A DNA stretch of 64,000 bases from Zantedeschia hybrid cultivar (taxonomy: Eukaryota > Streptophyta > Magnoliopsida > Alismatales > Araceae): positions 71,202,456-71,266,455 of the forward strand of contig JARZZO010000001.1 in NCBI GenBank assembly GCA_030544215.1, written 5' to 3'. Positions 1 to 12,500 of this stretch are shown one piece after another; the first letter of the stretch is position 1; each line of letters begins with the position of its first letter. The position numbers and the translations under genes are program-made. Below the pieces are notes generated by a model. That model had not been told where the DNA came from, did no database searches, and was given only the letters and a program-made list of their open reading frames with translations.

Positions 1-1490
1 AAACTTAACCTAAAATATATCTTCATACGTATGTGCTGCCTATAGTAGTAATGTTGCATGTTATAAGGGCATCAACGGACGGTTAATCAAGGGTTGTCGA
101 GCGATTGCTTGACGTAATTAACACTGATCGAGGTCAATGGAGAGAGGTCATATACTCAGATCTTTGCCTGATCCGAAATCTCGGACTCCCTGAGGGCTAA
201 TCCCAAGCTCTCATAGTCCAATAAATTAAATAAATAAAATCGACCTATATTTCTCCAGACAAAACAAAAAGACCTAAAATATGACCGGATTCTTCAAATT
301 CGATAGGAGAGACAGCTAGGTAAGGTCCCGAACCAACATAAGGCCAAGGATTAATTCTCATAATTATCCAAGAGCTTGGTCTTAGATAATTCTCCATTTA
401 AATATTCATGTTTATCCTGTAACTTTTCACAAAAATCCAGATAAATATAATATTTAACATCTCTCACCGTCTTACGAGAACTCTTACGTGTATGACCCTC
501 TAGGCTTATATATCAGTTTGATTTCTGGCCCACAAACCTAGAACTAATTCTAAAGTTTAGTATTTATTATTTATTATTTAAACATCATATGTTAAATAAT
601 TAATTCAATAAATAAGTGGTTTATCATCCGATGATTAATCTACTTGACCTTTTGACTATGAATCGCACCCAACACTACCTCATGATCCCAGAAGATATAA
701 GAGATAATGTTCCCTTTATTTGAACCATACGGTCTGCAGATACCGCACAGATAAAATCATTCACTCATCCAATATCCCAATAACGCAAGGATATGGTTTC
801 ATAGTCAAACCCTTTATCGCATTATTTAAATGGATTCTAATACTCTAACTTCTAGAAAGACATATCTTTTAGTTGACCCTGGTCAGGGATTTCTGTGTGC
901 ACATGCATAGGACATTCTCTCTCCCGTCGTATACCAAGAGTGCGTGATCCCTTGTTGTTCACTCAGTTACCTTCACAAGCTTTCCACTGTGTCTGAGAGA
1001 CTGACTATCATGGACTTAATGGTTAAAGTCTACAAACCAGATAATCAAGTCACAATGGTCTACAAGCAAGGTATCATTGGTGACTCAGGTCAAAAGACCA
1101 ACTGCGCCACTGCAACGATTGAATTCTCTGATTGACTATTAAGTATAATGACCATCCAGGAATTCTAATTTGGATATATTCAGTGAACTCATTCTCTAAT
1201 GAGTACCCACAAGTTTGTCTTAGTATCACCACACGAGTGAATGTGAGATCATTCACCCTCATCGCATGAGCAGAAATAACATATGTCGATCTTATCGAAT
1301 ATTTAATGTCCAATTCAAATATCCTATAATCGAAAACTATTTAAGACAAGTGACTAAAAATATTGATCTCACTATCATGATCTCATCATTCAATATCTCA
1401 TATATTTGTCTACAGACCTTCATTACGATAGTTAATATGCGAGAACTATATATAATGAAATGATTACCTTTATTAATATTTCGAACTAGA
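1..1490. other. AT-rich non-coding DNA, possibly degenerate LTR
   Basis: No convincing gene is present; the open frames are short and have no recognisable domain. The text is AT-rich with scattered CT-rich phrases of the kind found in long retrotransposon LTRs. No LTR pair, primer site or target duplication could be placed, so a transposon origin is only a guess. Confidence 0.3.
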
Positions 1491-1497
1491 ATGTACA

Positions 1498-1800
1498 ATG
1501 ATTGGTTTTGAGGCCACCCAATTCTATCAAAGGGATCTCGTCAAAATATCAAAGGGTGGGGATGGGAGAGGGGTGGGGGTGATAGATTTAGAAAAACTGA
1601 TGGCGAGGGACGGAAACAAGGCAAAGCATGGTGGGAGGTTTGGTGGGGGAGGGGAAGGGGAGAGGGGCGACCATGAAGGCAGACAAGAGGGCAGGAAGAA
1701 AGGAGGAGGGTGAGAGGAGAAAGAACCGCACTTGGAGGGGGGAGTTATGGGGGGAGACTACACCCTCCCAGAGAAGTCGCTGCCAGAGCGACATTGGTCT
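1498..1800. other. purine-rich tract
   Basis: About 300 bp strongly biased to G and A on the plus strand, with many GGGG and GGAGG runs. Frames through it give only Gly/Arg-rich or Pro/Ser-rich low-complexity peptides, so it is not read as coding. It could form G-rich secondary structure. Confidence 0.5.
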
Positions 1801-3460
1801 ACTGGATGGCTAGCAAGAGTTCTGTTGAAGGCTAACGAGAAATCCACTAGATAGGTGAGAGCTCCCACTTATCACGCGTAGAACAAGCATGTATTATTGT
1901 CATGTTCTTGCCTACACCAATACTTAATTAGCGCCCGATTTGTATTGGTTTCACAATTGTTCGAGCTTGTGTTCTTAGTTTTGGCTAACAAACGATCTAA
2001 GCTCATTAATCATACATATGCTTGGTTCAATTATATTCATAAGCACTCACAATTAAGGCATGGTTATATATACCTATTTACTTAATAATTCAGTCATACA
2101 CATACTTGCCTAAATAACTTAACAACAAATTCGTTTACAATATATTAGTAATCCATGGTTAACAATATGTGAAAAGATATACATATCTTTCGTCCTACTT
2201 TACAGTTCAAATACGTTCATCAATAGTAAACAGCAGAGAACTAGTTCTTTTAAATATTTAAATAACTTAAACTCAGGAAAAAAGTTGACTCCACAAAAAT
2301 GAATCAAATTTGAATAGCAAGATTCCAATCTATGGGACTAGCTTGCACTCTTAGTTGAAAAAAGCTGTTTACAATATGAAAGTAAGAGGAAAGAGCCATT
2401 ATCTACGGGGGCTACTGGATCCCTCCTTAACTTTCGTAATTAACACTTTTACCGATCACCCTTTCACAGCAAAATTTAACAAATATTTTTACATTTTTCA
2501 TGAAAATATGCCTGTGTCTTCATTAAACTATGGGACCTTCCTATTGCATATTCTTTTTTTTTTGGTGGGGGGGGAGATGAATATAGGAAGGGGTACAGTT
2601 GCAGTTGTGGAGACAACTTTTACCTGAGTGTAGAACAGGATTATTTGAACCAAAAGGAAAATATGAAAATAACATTTTTTTTGCTATTTATGGTCATCAA
2701 CCTATTGAGCAAACGCCACTCATGCATAAGAATATGAATATCTGTACATATTTCTTCGTCAACCTCATGTATTCTATAATTCGTTATAGGGGAAAAAACA
2801 TTTGGAATCCCTCCATTGCTGTTTTCTCCTTGTCTTCCTGATTATCTAATCCAAAAAAAAAGGCTTCCATTCTCTCTCTTATGCTCTTTGTGTGAAGATG
2901 TGCTTTTAGAGTGAAGATGCTTGATGGCTTGTTGAGGCCGATCTTCTGCTAGCCGAAGGAATATCCCTCAGAGATGAACAGATCCGGATCATCAGTTCAT
3001 CAGCACCTGGGCTCCCTTAGGTTCTTTTGATTTCTGTTGCGACATGCTTTCTTTCAGTCACTGTCAGATGTGCCTTGGTCAGGATGTACCTGCAAGTAGC
3101 AATTTAAGAATTGGTCAAAATTTTTGAGAGGGCTTCAATTTGGCATTGTAGAACTCTACCCTCACGAAACATATGCTAAAATGTAATTGTAATAGTTGAA
3201 ATCATCTCCTGATCCTTCCACAGAGAAGGCAATTTGCTGTTAGATAGCATTCTTCATAGGAGTGGTGCAAAGAAACATAAATGCATGAATGCAAGCTCAT
3301 GGTAGTTGGAAATTTGCAACTAAAGAAGGCATTTCTTTTGTCATTTTCAATGAGTCAACAGAAAATGGAATGCCTGGACAGCAGAATCGACAAATGTTTC
3401 TTGGATCAAGAGAATAATAATCTACCATCAGTAGTTTTGTGCAATGGGGCATATTAAACG
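1801..3460. other. intergenic DNA downstream of the BOR gene
   Basis: No gene is seen. The part just below 3461 should hold the 3' UTR of the minus-strand borate transporter. No clear polyadenylation signal was located. A poly(T)/G run lies at about 2550-2575. Confidence 0.4.
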
Positions 3461-6400
3461 TTAAGGGTGAGTGAGTGTCGGGAAGCTTGCCTGGAGGAAC
3501 TTGTCTTCTTTAAAGCTCACAGCTCTCAGCTTAAGTTCTCCTCTGCTGGTTGTGAATTCATCCAAAATTTCAGCATCACATACCTCAACACCACTAGCCC
3601 CATCGTCGCTTCCCGACTGGGATACATCTTGCTCCTGCAGCCAATTCATTATAGTCAAGGGATCATATAGGTAATAGGAGTACCAGAAGCCCCTTTCAAT
3701 GTAATGGGATATGTTAGATTCTTGTTTGATCATTTCCCTCGTCATGCAGGAAACTGTACGGTGAAAGATGATGTAGCATATTTAATCTTGCTTATATCAC
3801 CTCGTGTTGATAGACTGGCTAGACCCACAAATGGATCCAACAAAGGTGACAAGATGTTTTAAAGAACAAAGCCACCGAAGATTTAATTGTTTCACCAGGT
3901 TTATAACGGGAATAGATGATGAAGTCTGGCAGAAGCAATCTTTTGCCAAGGTGACAGACCCCCTCCCCTCTTGATAAGCAAGTTTTTGTAAACACTATCT
4001 TCAAAGCAGCATAATTATACAGTCAAATTACTGGCACAAAAGCAACAGATATAAGTAATTTTACATGGACAAGAGCATACCTTAATTTTGAAACTGCGCT
4101 TGCATTGGGAAGCTCCAACGATTTCTTCATACTCAGCCGCATCCAACTCCCACAGATGACGTGGGTGAAAGAACTTAGGGAGGACATGTTGTCTTATGAT
4201 AATGAGCAGGAAGAATGGCAGAGGGAATAGGATTCCCGCTATCGGGATCCATGTCACACCGAAACATACCAAGAGGTATGCAAACTGGAAGAGCGTAAAG
4301 GCAGCAATGTACTTAAAAGGCACTGACTCCACAAAAGAAGCATGGACAGCTTCTAGCACCCTGGAAATGTACCAAATTGAAACAAACTCCTAAGACAATA
4401 TACCTTACCAAAGTGAAACAAACTTGTAAGACAATACACCTAATATATGGGATTAAAGCCCTCGTACTATTCTGCAAAGCAACTGATTTGTTAAACACAC
4501 AGCCATTGCTTACATGGACAAGAAAGATTATGCTGCATCGACCAGTTGGATTCAGGATTGAATTATTTTCAAATTAAAGAACGTATCGTAAACTCACTTG
4601 TAACGTCGTCCAGGAGTAATGAACAGCAGCAAAAGCCTTTCCCAGAACTGATTTCCAGGGAGGCTGTCGATTGCCATGTATGCAAAGTACCCCCAGAGAA
4701 CAGATGTAGGTACCCACTTGATCACAGGCATCACACAAAGACAAACACCCACAAGGATGGATTGGACTAGGTTGGTCACTCTCTGCTCATTAACCCGCAC
4801 GGGCAAATGAGCATCAATGACCTTCTCAGGATCAAATGGAATCTTCGATTGCCCATTGGTGCTTCCCATAACGGCATCCTTCAAATCCTTCAGCTCTTTA
4901 TCTACTGGCATACTCTGCAAAAGTCATGACTTTAGAGTGCTTTTCATAAATTAGAAACATGCAGGAAAGTTAGTTTAATGACATTTCTTTAAGAAAAATA
5001 TTTTTTGTTTCTGTTAAGTAAACGCTTACCGTATGGCCTATGTCCATTTCTATGAACACCTCTTGCATTTTCCCGTAGATCTCTGAGTCAGTAGCTTTCT
5101 GCTTTATGCCCTCCTTCGCACTCCGAACCATTTTCTTGCGGATCAACTGCAGGGATTACATATATAAATTTCTTAGAAACTGTCACTGGTGAAACAGTTC
5201 CACCAGATTCAGGATTTCCCATAACAAACCTGTCTCTTTAGAACAGCGAGGCTTTTGGTGTGCATGGGAGATTGTGGGAGGACCCCATTTGAAGGAGGAA
5301 GTCCAAAAAACCCACAAAGCAAGACCTGAAATCGACGAGTTTACATAATTCATATTGAGGTAATAACAGAATTGCTTTAGAAACAAGGAAATCAAGAAGA
5401 CAGAAAGGTGGCATGAACATATACCATAAAACCCAGCAGCAAAATATCATAATGATAAGCAGAGGGATTTTTTAGATTGAACTCCTTTTGTTGGGCCATC
5501 TGGGAAGCTACACTGTGGTCAAAAAAGTAAAGGCCGGCAATCATCGCAGCAGGGATAAGCGCGACCAGGATATACGAAGGAGGTACCCGAAACAAATCCT
5601 GCAATTGTATGATTCAAAGAAGATTAGCAACCAGAAATAGTAGAATTTGCAGAATCGAAGCTCAAAAGGAAAAATGATATGACAGCCCTATAAACGAGAA
5701 ATAATCTTTGTCTCTGAAGGAGATCCAGGCAGCAATTGGTAAGCATTCCAATATGTTGATATGGCCACAAATTTATCAGTGTTTCCTATAATTTGAACAA
5801 TCACCTTTAATTGAATGATGCATTTGTGAATGGGAAACAATTTGCGGTGGAGCCAAATTTTGTGAAAATGGGAAGGATTCCTCGGGGACATTTCTAAGGC
5901 TTGAAGATTGATTGCTGAAAAGAGAAGTAGTGAAGTACTAAGGATGGAAATAGTTTTCCATGCATATGCCCCCTAACTTTTCAAGATTTCATGAAAATTT
6001 CACTAGCAAGCCATCTGCTTGACAGAAGAACTGATATTGACAATAAGTTCTAAAGTTTCTACCATTTCCACGGGTCATACTTGAGATGTTGTAAGTCTAT
6101 TGTCCCTTTCCATGTGAAGAGAAGACTTAGATCCTTAATCATGAATATTATTTCTTCTACATAGTATGGGAACAGCTCCAGAGCATTACTTGCGAACATG
6201 GCAAACCTCAAGAGCTACGTATTTCAAGGTTTCCTATTTTCCTTTGCAGTAAGCACAAAAATTATTGATGGAATCCTATTACTCCAAATGATATATAAAT
6301 ATTGAGCTTAAGCTACAAGCCTATAAATCCTGTTACCTTTGAAACAGTCCAGTGATATAATGATCCAGACTCCCAGGGAAGAGGACTGAAAAGTCTCCTA

Positions 6401-8085
6401 GGAACTCCAGAAGGAACTTGGCTCGGAACTGCATATGATAATGCCGTCCACACCACAACCATGAAAGGAACTCCATAGTCCGCGATGAAGCTCCTAAACC
6501 AACCTTCATACATGGACAAACACTCTGATTCCATTCTAATGTAGTAGTCTTCTAAGAAACAAAAACAGCTCGTTCACAAACCTGTTCCATATCGCCATGA
6601 TCTTGCCCTTCGGCTTTTCAAGGCCGTGTAAAGCAAGCCAATGGAGAATATGACAGCAAGAAGCCCATTAGTGTAAAGCCACTGGAACTGGTGTGATGGT
6701 AAGCTTGGATCTTCACCCTTTGGTGCACTAAATTCACTCACAACACCCTATGATTGAAACATGGATCCACATACTGTCAATGAGGTTGACCTATTTTCCT
6801 TTCAGAAATGTCACATATAATTGAAACTATACCTTGATGGCCTGTTGAAGAAAGAGGACGGTAATTAACATCCCAAACAGCTCCCCTGCAACCCGAGTAA
6901 ATCTGCTGATAATAGCAGAAGCATTGAACGTGGCTAGAAGAAACAGAAAGCAAGCAGTCCATATACATACCCTGTAGTGAAATCCAGAGATGTCAACAAA
7001 ATGAAGAAAGAAACAAACAAAGGGAGCAAGGAATTTGTGAAAGGTACAGCAGGAAACGCCTCTGATGTTTTTAATTACCATCCAGTCCAGGCCAAGAACA
7101 GATGGCCCCCCAAATCTGCCCTTCCTTTCGCAAAACTATACAGGTAAGAATACATTATTACAGTGGGCTCAGCAACACCAAGTATCAACATTGGTTGCCC
7201 TCCAAGTATTGAATGTAGAATCCCACAAATCGCAGTAGAGGTCAAAGTTTCAACAGCGCTCAGCCTTCCATCTGCACACAAGTTCATGTGTAAAATGAAC
7301 ATAAATTTCAAGCTAATTAACCTCATCACAATTTCCCAGGATCTTAAGCATCACAAATGTAGAAATGATGGATAAATGATGTAAATGGGACATTCACATT
7401 TTCCCGTTTCCTATTTTCAGTTTTAACATCTAAGTAGTCTTTTGGTGTCACGTAAAATGCTTTAAATGTTGTGTAATGTCGTAAAATGGCATTTTTACTA
7501 TGCTTGGAGTCTTGTAAATTGTTTCACATTATTTTTTATAATTGTGGAGTGTCATAAGTTATTATATTTCAAAATCTGCTGACCAATGTGATATTCCTTT
7601 TAGCTGATTTTGGTTCAGTCCAAAACTACTGAAAACCAAAATAAAAAATGTGGAACCAGTCATTTCAAAATCAAGGATTTTATTTTCTCCAGTTTTAAAA
7701 CTGGTGATTCCTTAAAATCAATATTTTATGGTGTTTTGCATCAAACCAAATGGTTCCTAAATCTAAATTTATCAGTCAATGCGTTCACCTGTTTCTCTGC
7801 TTAGTTGTTCCCCAAATGCAATAACAGGCAAAGCAGAAGCAAAGAAGATGTATGCCGTCGGAGCCAATATCCTGACATAGATGCAAAAATATTAAGTGCA
7901 AAGCTTGATATGAGACAAGAAAACAAGAAGGAAAAAAAATCGAATAAGGTATGTTTCCAAGTATAAAAAATATACGTGTACCTCATGCCTGAACGTAATC
8001 CGGCCGTCCAATCTTGCTTATAGCAAGATGCTCTTCCCTTAACATCCTGGACAACTCCCCTAAATGGATCTCCTATGTAATCCAT
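3461..8085 (-). CDS. BOR4: borate efflux transporter, BOR4-type (SLC4 family)
   Basis: Twelve coding exons with GT-AG introns read on the minus strand: 7982-8085, 7789-7871, 7079-7271, 6833-6971, 6582-6747, 6337-6503, 5425-5598, 5230-5325, 5030-5146, 4598-4914, 4081-4360 and 3461-3634. Phases join cleanly into about 669 residues, close to the family's roughly 700. The product is a multi-pass SLC4-like anion transporter that exports borate across the plasma membrane. Diagnostic stretches are FRGVVQDVKGR at the N terminus, GGQPMLILGVAEPTV, FTRVAGELFGMLI, SRRARSWRYGTGW, DYGVPFMVVVWT, PRRLFSPLPWESG, YFFDHSVASQMAQQ, LPPSNGVLPQSPMHTKSLAV, LPVRVNEQRV, SLPGNQFWERLLLLF, WIPIAGILFPLPFF and ELDAAEYEEI. 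LSRETDG, QEVFIEMD and the C-terminal EILDEFTTSRGELK fit the BOR4 subgroup (boron-tolerance efflux) better than BOR1. The last acceptor (3635-3636) is the least certain junction. The start at 8085 matches the usual family N terminus, but see the upstream 5' exon. Confidence 0.92.
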
Positions 8086-8743
8086 TAATCCTGAATTATA
8101 AGAAATGAGCAGAAAATTCAGAAAAAGAAAAAAAAAATGAAATTCATCTGATATCTTCCCTTAGCTTTCATTAATGGGAAAATAAACAACGCCTCCAAGA
8201 AAAAGGAACCATCGGCCGTAGTATTTAATATTCATATGATGAAACCAGCAAAAGGCATCTGGGGAAAAAAGCATGCGGGATAAGAATCAACAAGAAAACA
8301 AAATAAAAGCAAAATAAATCCACAAAGAAGAGGCGCTGGAATGTATTAATCTAAACACGCAGTTCTCGGAACCGATCAATAGATTTTACAGAAAAATGAA
8401 AAAAAGGGAATTTTAACTAGTTCGTGCGTACATGACGACAGAAGCCTATGGCAGATAGCAAACAGCATTCACAAACCAAAGTCTAACGCGTGGAAAATCT
8501 CCATCGCGGAAAAAAAAAAAAAGAAGGAAAATGACGAAAATAACATCAATGCGAGATCACTACGCATGAACCCATCTCTGTACTCGTCGATGACAGATTG
8601 CAAGAGAACAAATAAAAGGGACGCGAAAAGCGATTTCAGAATCTCCAGAAGCAAGCTCACATCTCCAGAGTGACACCACCAGAATAAGAACCCAAAGAAA
8701 GAGATCCAAACGGATCGCCACACACAACAAATCCTTGGACTAC

Positions 8744-8822
8744 CTGGATGCCGGATGACGCCGCAGCACCGCTCCACAGGCATGAGAGGAGGAGACACAG
8801 GGCCCTGCCTCCCCTCCTCCAT
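8744..8822 (-). other. upstream 5' exon of BOR4-like gene (UTR or alternative N terminus)
   Basis: On the minus strand a good donor (CCAG|GTAGTC, exon end 8744) pairs with an acceptor (AATTCAG|GATTA, exon start 8090) five bases before the BOR ATG, implying a 653-bp 5' intron (8091-8743). The upstream exon is open in the same frame. Met codons at 8783 and 8822 would add about 16 or 29 residues ahead of the conserved start. BOR proteins normally start about ten residues before the FRG motif, so a 5' UTR role is preferred. The exon's true 5' limit is unknown. Confidence 0.5.
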
Positions 8823-9330
8823 AACCCCGACACAAGCAATTGGAGGTCCGAAGAGCGGAACGGACAAGAGGAAGCCGAAGCGGCGGGAGCAGGGTGGCAC
8901 AGAGGGGACGATCCTTGCGCCGGCGCCGGAGGCGTCGACGACGAGCCCGCCGCGCCGGAGATTCGATCCAAGGATCGAAGAAGGCGGCGATGGGAGGCTT
9001 TGGTCTCCTTTTCTCCTCCGTCTATTTCTGCTTCGGTTTCTATTTCTCGCCTTCTTCCTGCTATTCTTCCCCTGCTCCCCTCTGTCCGTGCTCTCTTTCT
9101 CTCTCTAAAAAATTGCGCTTTCTTTCTCTCTCTCTAAAAAATCTCGCTCCCACTCTCCCTTCTCTCCGCTTGCGCGCAGAGGGCGCCCTCTGTGCGCCCC
9201 GTTCAAAAATAGGGCCCGAGGGCTGCGGTGGACCCGGCCTTGCGGGCGACAGCTGGCGCGGTCCCATTGGGTGGACCAGTTTGGTGCCTCCGCCCCGCCA
9301 GGCCCGTCTCGCCGACCCCACGCCGGAGAG
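8823..9330 (-). promoter_or_regulatory. GC-rich promoter/5' region of BOR4-like gene
   Basis: A GC-rich, CpG-dense block in otherwise AT-rich DNA, with GA-repeat stretches near 9090-9150 on the minus strand. It sits directly upstream of the inferred first exon of the minus-strand BOR gene. The long open frames across it on both strands are compositional artefacts. No TATA box was picked out. Confidence 0.45.
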
Positions 9331-9332
9331 CG

Positions 9333-9508
9333 CGGTTCCTCTAAATGTAGATTTAGATTGAACTCGGTCAGTCGACAGAGGGAAGGAAAAGAAACTTTCA
9401 AAAAAGTCCTTCTTCGAGAATAAAAAAGTACCATATAAAGAAGCCTCTTTAAAACAGTTTCTCTCGGTCCTAACTGATTTCAGTTCAAACCAACACTTAA
9501 AAGATCTC
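9333..9508. repeat. palindromic MITE, copy A
   Basis: A 176-bp element whose ends are imperfect inverted repeats. The left side reads TTTAGATTGAACTCGGTCAGT-like sequence and the right side its complement (ACTGATTTCAGTTCAAACC). The interior is AT-rich. Related termini recur at about 11270, 13230-13365 and 14706-14879, so this is a small family. Target duplications were not resolved. Confidence 0.5.
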
Positions 9509-9509
9509 T

Positions 9510-12500
9510 ATTCGCGACCAGGATGGTGCGTCGCGGCCCTGCTGCTATGGTTAGACCCGACCGCCTGATGATGATCGTGTGGTAAGCTGCGGCTCCCTGC
9601 GGTGGACTCTGGAGGGGAGCACGGGGGTTTCTTGATCATGAAATTACAGCTATTGGTGGGGGCTAGGGAGATTAAATACCGGCTTTGTATCACCATTTCT
9701 AGCACCTTGTTGGAATGTGCAGAAGAGAATGGGACACAGTCATAGCTCAAGCACCAGCTTTTAATTAGTTCTATCCGGCAGCTTGGCCCTTTGTTTTCAC
9801 CACGTTGCATTGCGTATCCTTACAAGGTCTTGCATGGGTTACGAAGTTCCAGGGAATCTTATTTTCATCGATTTTTGATCAAAGTGGCTACCAATCGGAG
9901 AACGGTTTTGTAACTCTTGCCATTTGACTCCACACACATAGCACAACTGAGAATCACAAATTTTATTCGTACATTTGTCATTCATTCACCTTAAAACTTA
10001 TGTTATCTGTGTGGTGTTAAATGTAGAATCAAATGCAAGAATTACAAAACTATTTTTCCTACCATTAACAGTGAAATTGTTCCTGATATCACAATATCCA
10101 TTCGAGGTGCCATGTCAGATGTCACTTGAACTTCTCTCGCAACAAATAGATTACTATTCTTCTGAGTCTTTATTAGGCCAGACTAACAATACAGAAAAGA
10201 AAATCTAATAAAAAGTTTTGGTTAAAAGAGCTTTTTTTATGTAATCCTTTCTACTGTTGAAGTTACCTCTAACAGTACAATCACAAACAAAAATGAGTAA
10301 ATGTCAGAACAGTAACCACAGCCCATCATTGTAGAAGGTAATCTTAACTGAAAATGATTTGTTATAGTCACACATGATTCTACGTCCCACACTAAATACG
10401 TTTGGACAACAACAAATTTTTGTGTTAAAAAATTTAAATTTTTTTATGCTCTCTCTCTATCTTCTTCACAGTAGAGATTGCAACAACAACAATAATAATA
10501 ATAAGAGATAAAAAATATATATATATATTAATAACGAGAGAGAAAAATATGAAAAAGGATAATAATGATAGTAATAATAATAATACTTAAGCAAGAGAGA
10601 GAGAGAATTAATAATATGCATATATATTAATAATAAAGAGAGAGAGAGAGAATTTAGAAGAAAAATAAAAAATTCTAATGTTGATACGTGATATCAGAAA
10701 ATTATGTTTTATATATGTAATATAAATTGTAATCACTTGAGTTTATTTAATAAATTAACCTTGTCTTATGATCACCTTAAACCACTCAACAACGATGAAA
10801 GGAGTAGTTTAAAAAAGTGCCTTAAAAGAATAAGAATGGCACTAATAGCCCCGTGTATATATTTTGCGAGCTTGGCCGTGGCAACTGGCAACTCGCGTAG
10901 TACCTCTCAAGGGACACGTTATTCTCCAAGGGAAAGCATATCACTCACTCGATCAATATGTTGTCCTCTCCACGTGGCATTTCAAAGAAAATGAAATTAA
11001 ACTACTATCGCTTCAGTAAAAAAGAATTCTTTGAAATATTCATATTTATTTTTAAAAATATTCATAAGTAACATCTATAATTGACTCAATAATATAATTA
11101 ACTGAATTCAATCTATGTCTCTGTCTTTGCCATAGAAGATCTACGTCCAAGCACGAGGGGTACTAGAGAATGTTCTCCCAATTTTGTTTCAATTTCACCT
11201 CTTCCTGATGATAAGGGGACAAATTGGAGATGAGCCATCGGGCCCGCACGGCCGCACATATGTTATTTGGAGTAAAGTTCCTCTCAATACAAGTTTAGAT
11301 TGAATTTAGTCCGTGTAAAGAAAGAAGTAGAAAAGTTTTTTATAAAAACTTCTTCTTGAAAATGAGAAAAGTACAATATGACACAGCTTTCATTTAAAAG
11401 TATTTTTGTATTTTTATTTAGTTATTTTTTATGAAATTATTCGATCTTGAAAGTCATTTATGTGGTATTTTCTTTATATTTTAACTATCAACTAAAAATT
11501 ACAAGAGAAAAACTTTTAAGATCAAAAAAAAAAAAAATTGTTATAAAATAGTTGACTTTTGTAACAAATAAAAATTAGTTATAACATCTCTACTTTGATT
11601 CATTCTTTATGAGAAGTAAAAATCAAAAATAACTTTAAGTAGAAATTTTGCCAAACAAGTCCTGTAACTTCTTCTCTCTGCACTGACTGAAGCTGCACGT
11701 AGAGGATCTCTACTCATATGTTAGACTGTCGTGTCGATCCACCAGAAGCCGGCTGGGATACTTACACGTTGCATGCATGCACGCCACTCAGACGTACACG
11801 ACGCACGTAGGGCGGGGTTTCTAGGGTTCTTCCGGCCCACTCAAGAACCGAGTGGCCTTTGCACGCTTGCGTACGTGAGGGCCTCCGGCCAATGCGACGA
11901 CTGGCCACGGTGGTTTTCATGTTGCTTGGATGGACTAGGAGTACTGTAGATTTCTGGTGCGGAGAAGTTGGAATAGCCGACGAGCTAGGTGATCTCAAGT
12001 CCACCAGAAAGTGGAAATGCTTGCAGCCACAGACCCACTCTGTAACTATGCTACAGACAAGGTCCATGGTATCCTAGACTTTTGTGATCAGACGTAGAAA
12101 TATTGGCTCCCATCGTCTGCAGGACAGGACTGTCCCAGTCAGTCCGACGAGAGCACTTCCCTCAGCTCCAAAGAAACAAGTAATTTACAAACTGGACCTA
12201 TCCAATTAGCTAATGTCTGAAACTTCTCTTCTTCAACTCCAACCATAGAGAATTTGGATCACAGGCAAGAGCCCCAGATTCGCATCCAACGTACGCCCAC
12301 ATGTTGTGACAGATAGGCCACAGATTGTTTGGAGTTTCGTGACAGCCGAGTCCCACAAATTCTTCTCTCTCTCTCTCTCTCTCTCTAGATCTCTTTCTCT
12401 CTGTCCTCTGTGTATGCTTTCGAAGCCCGCTAGGAAACTTCCCAACGTCACGGTGGTCTTCGTCTCCCCCACCGACGCCGGTGATGCGGAAATATCCAAA

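Noticed and set aside
8469..9434. Overlapping open frames on both strands upstream of the borate transporter
   Set aside because: GC-rich promoter/5' UTR composition; only the short in-frame exon ending at 8744 has splice support.
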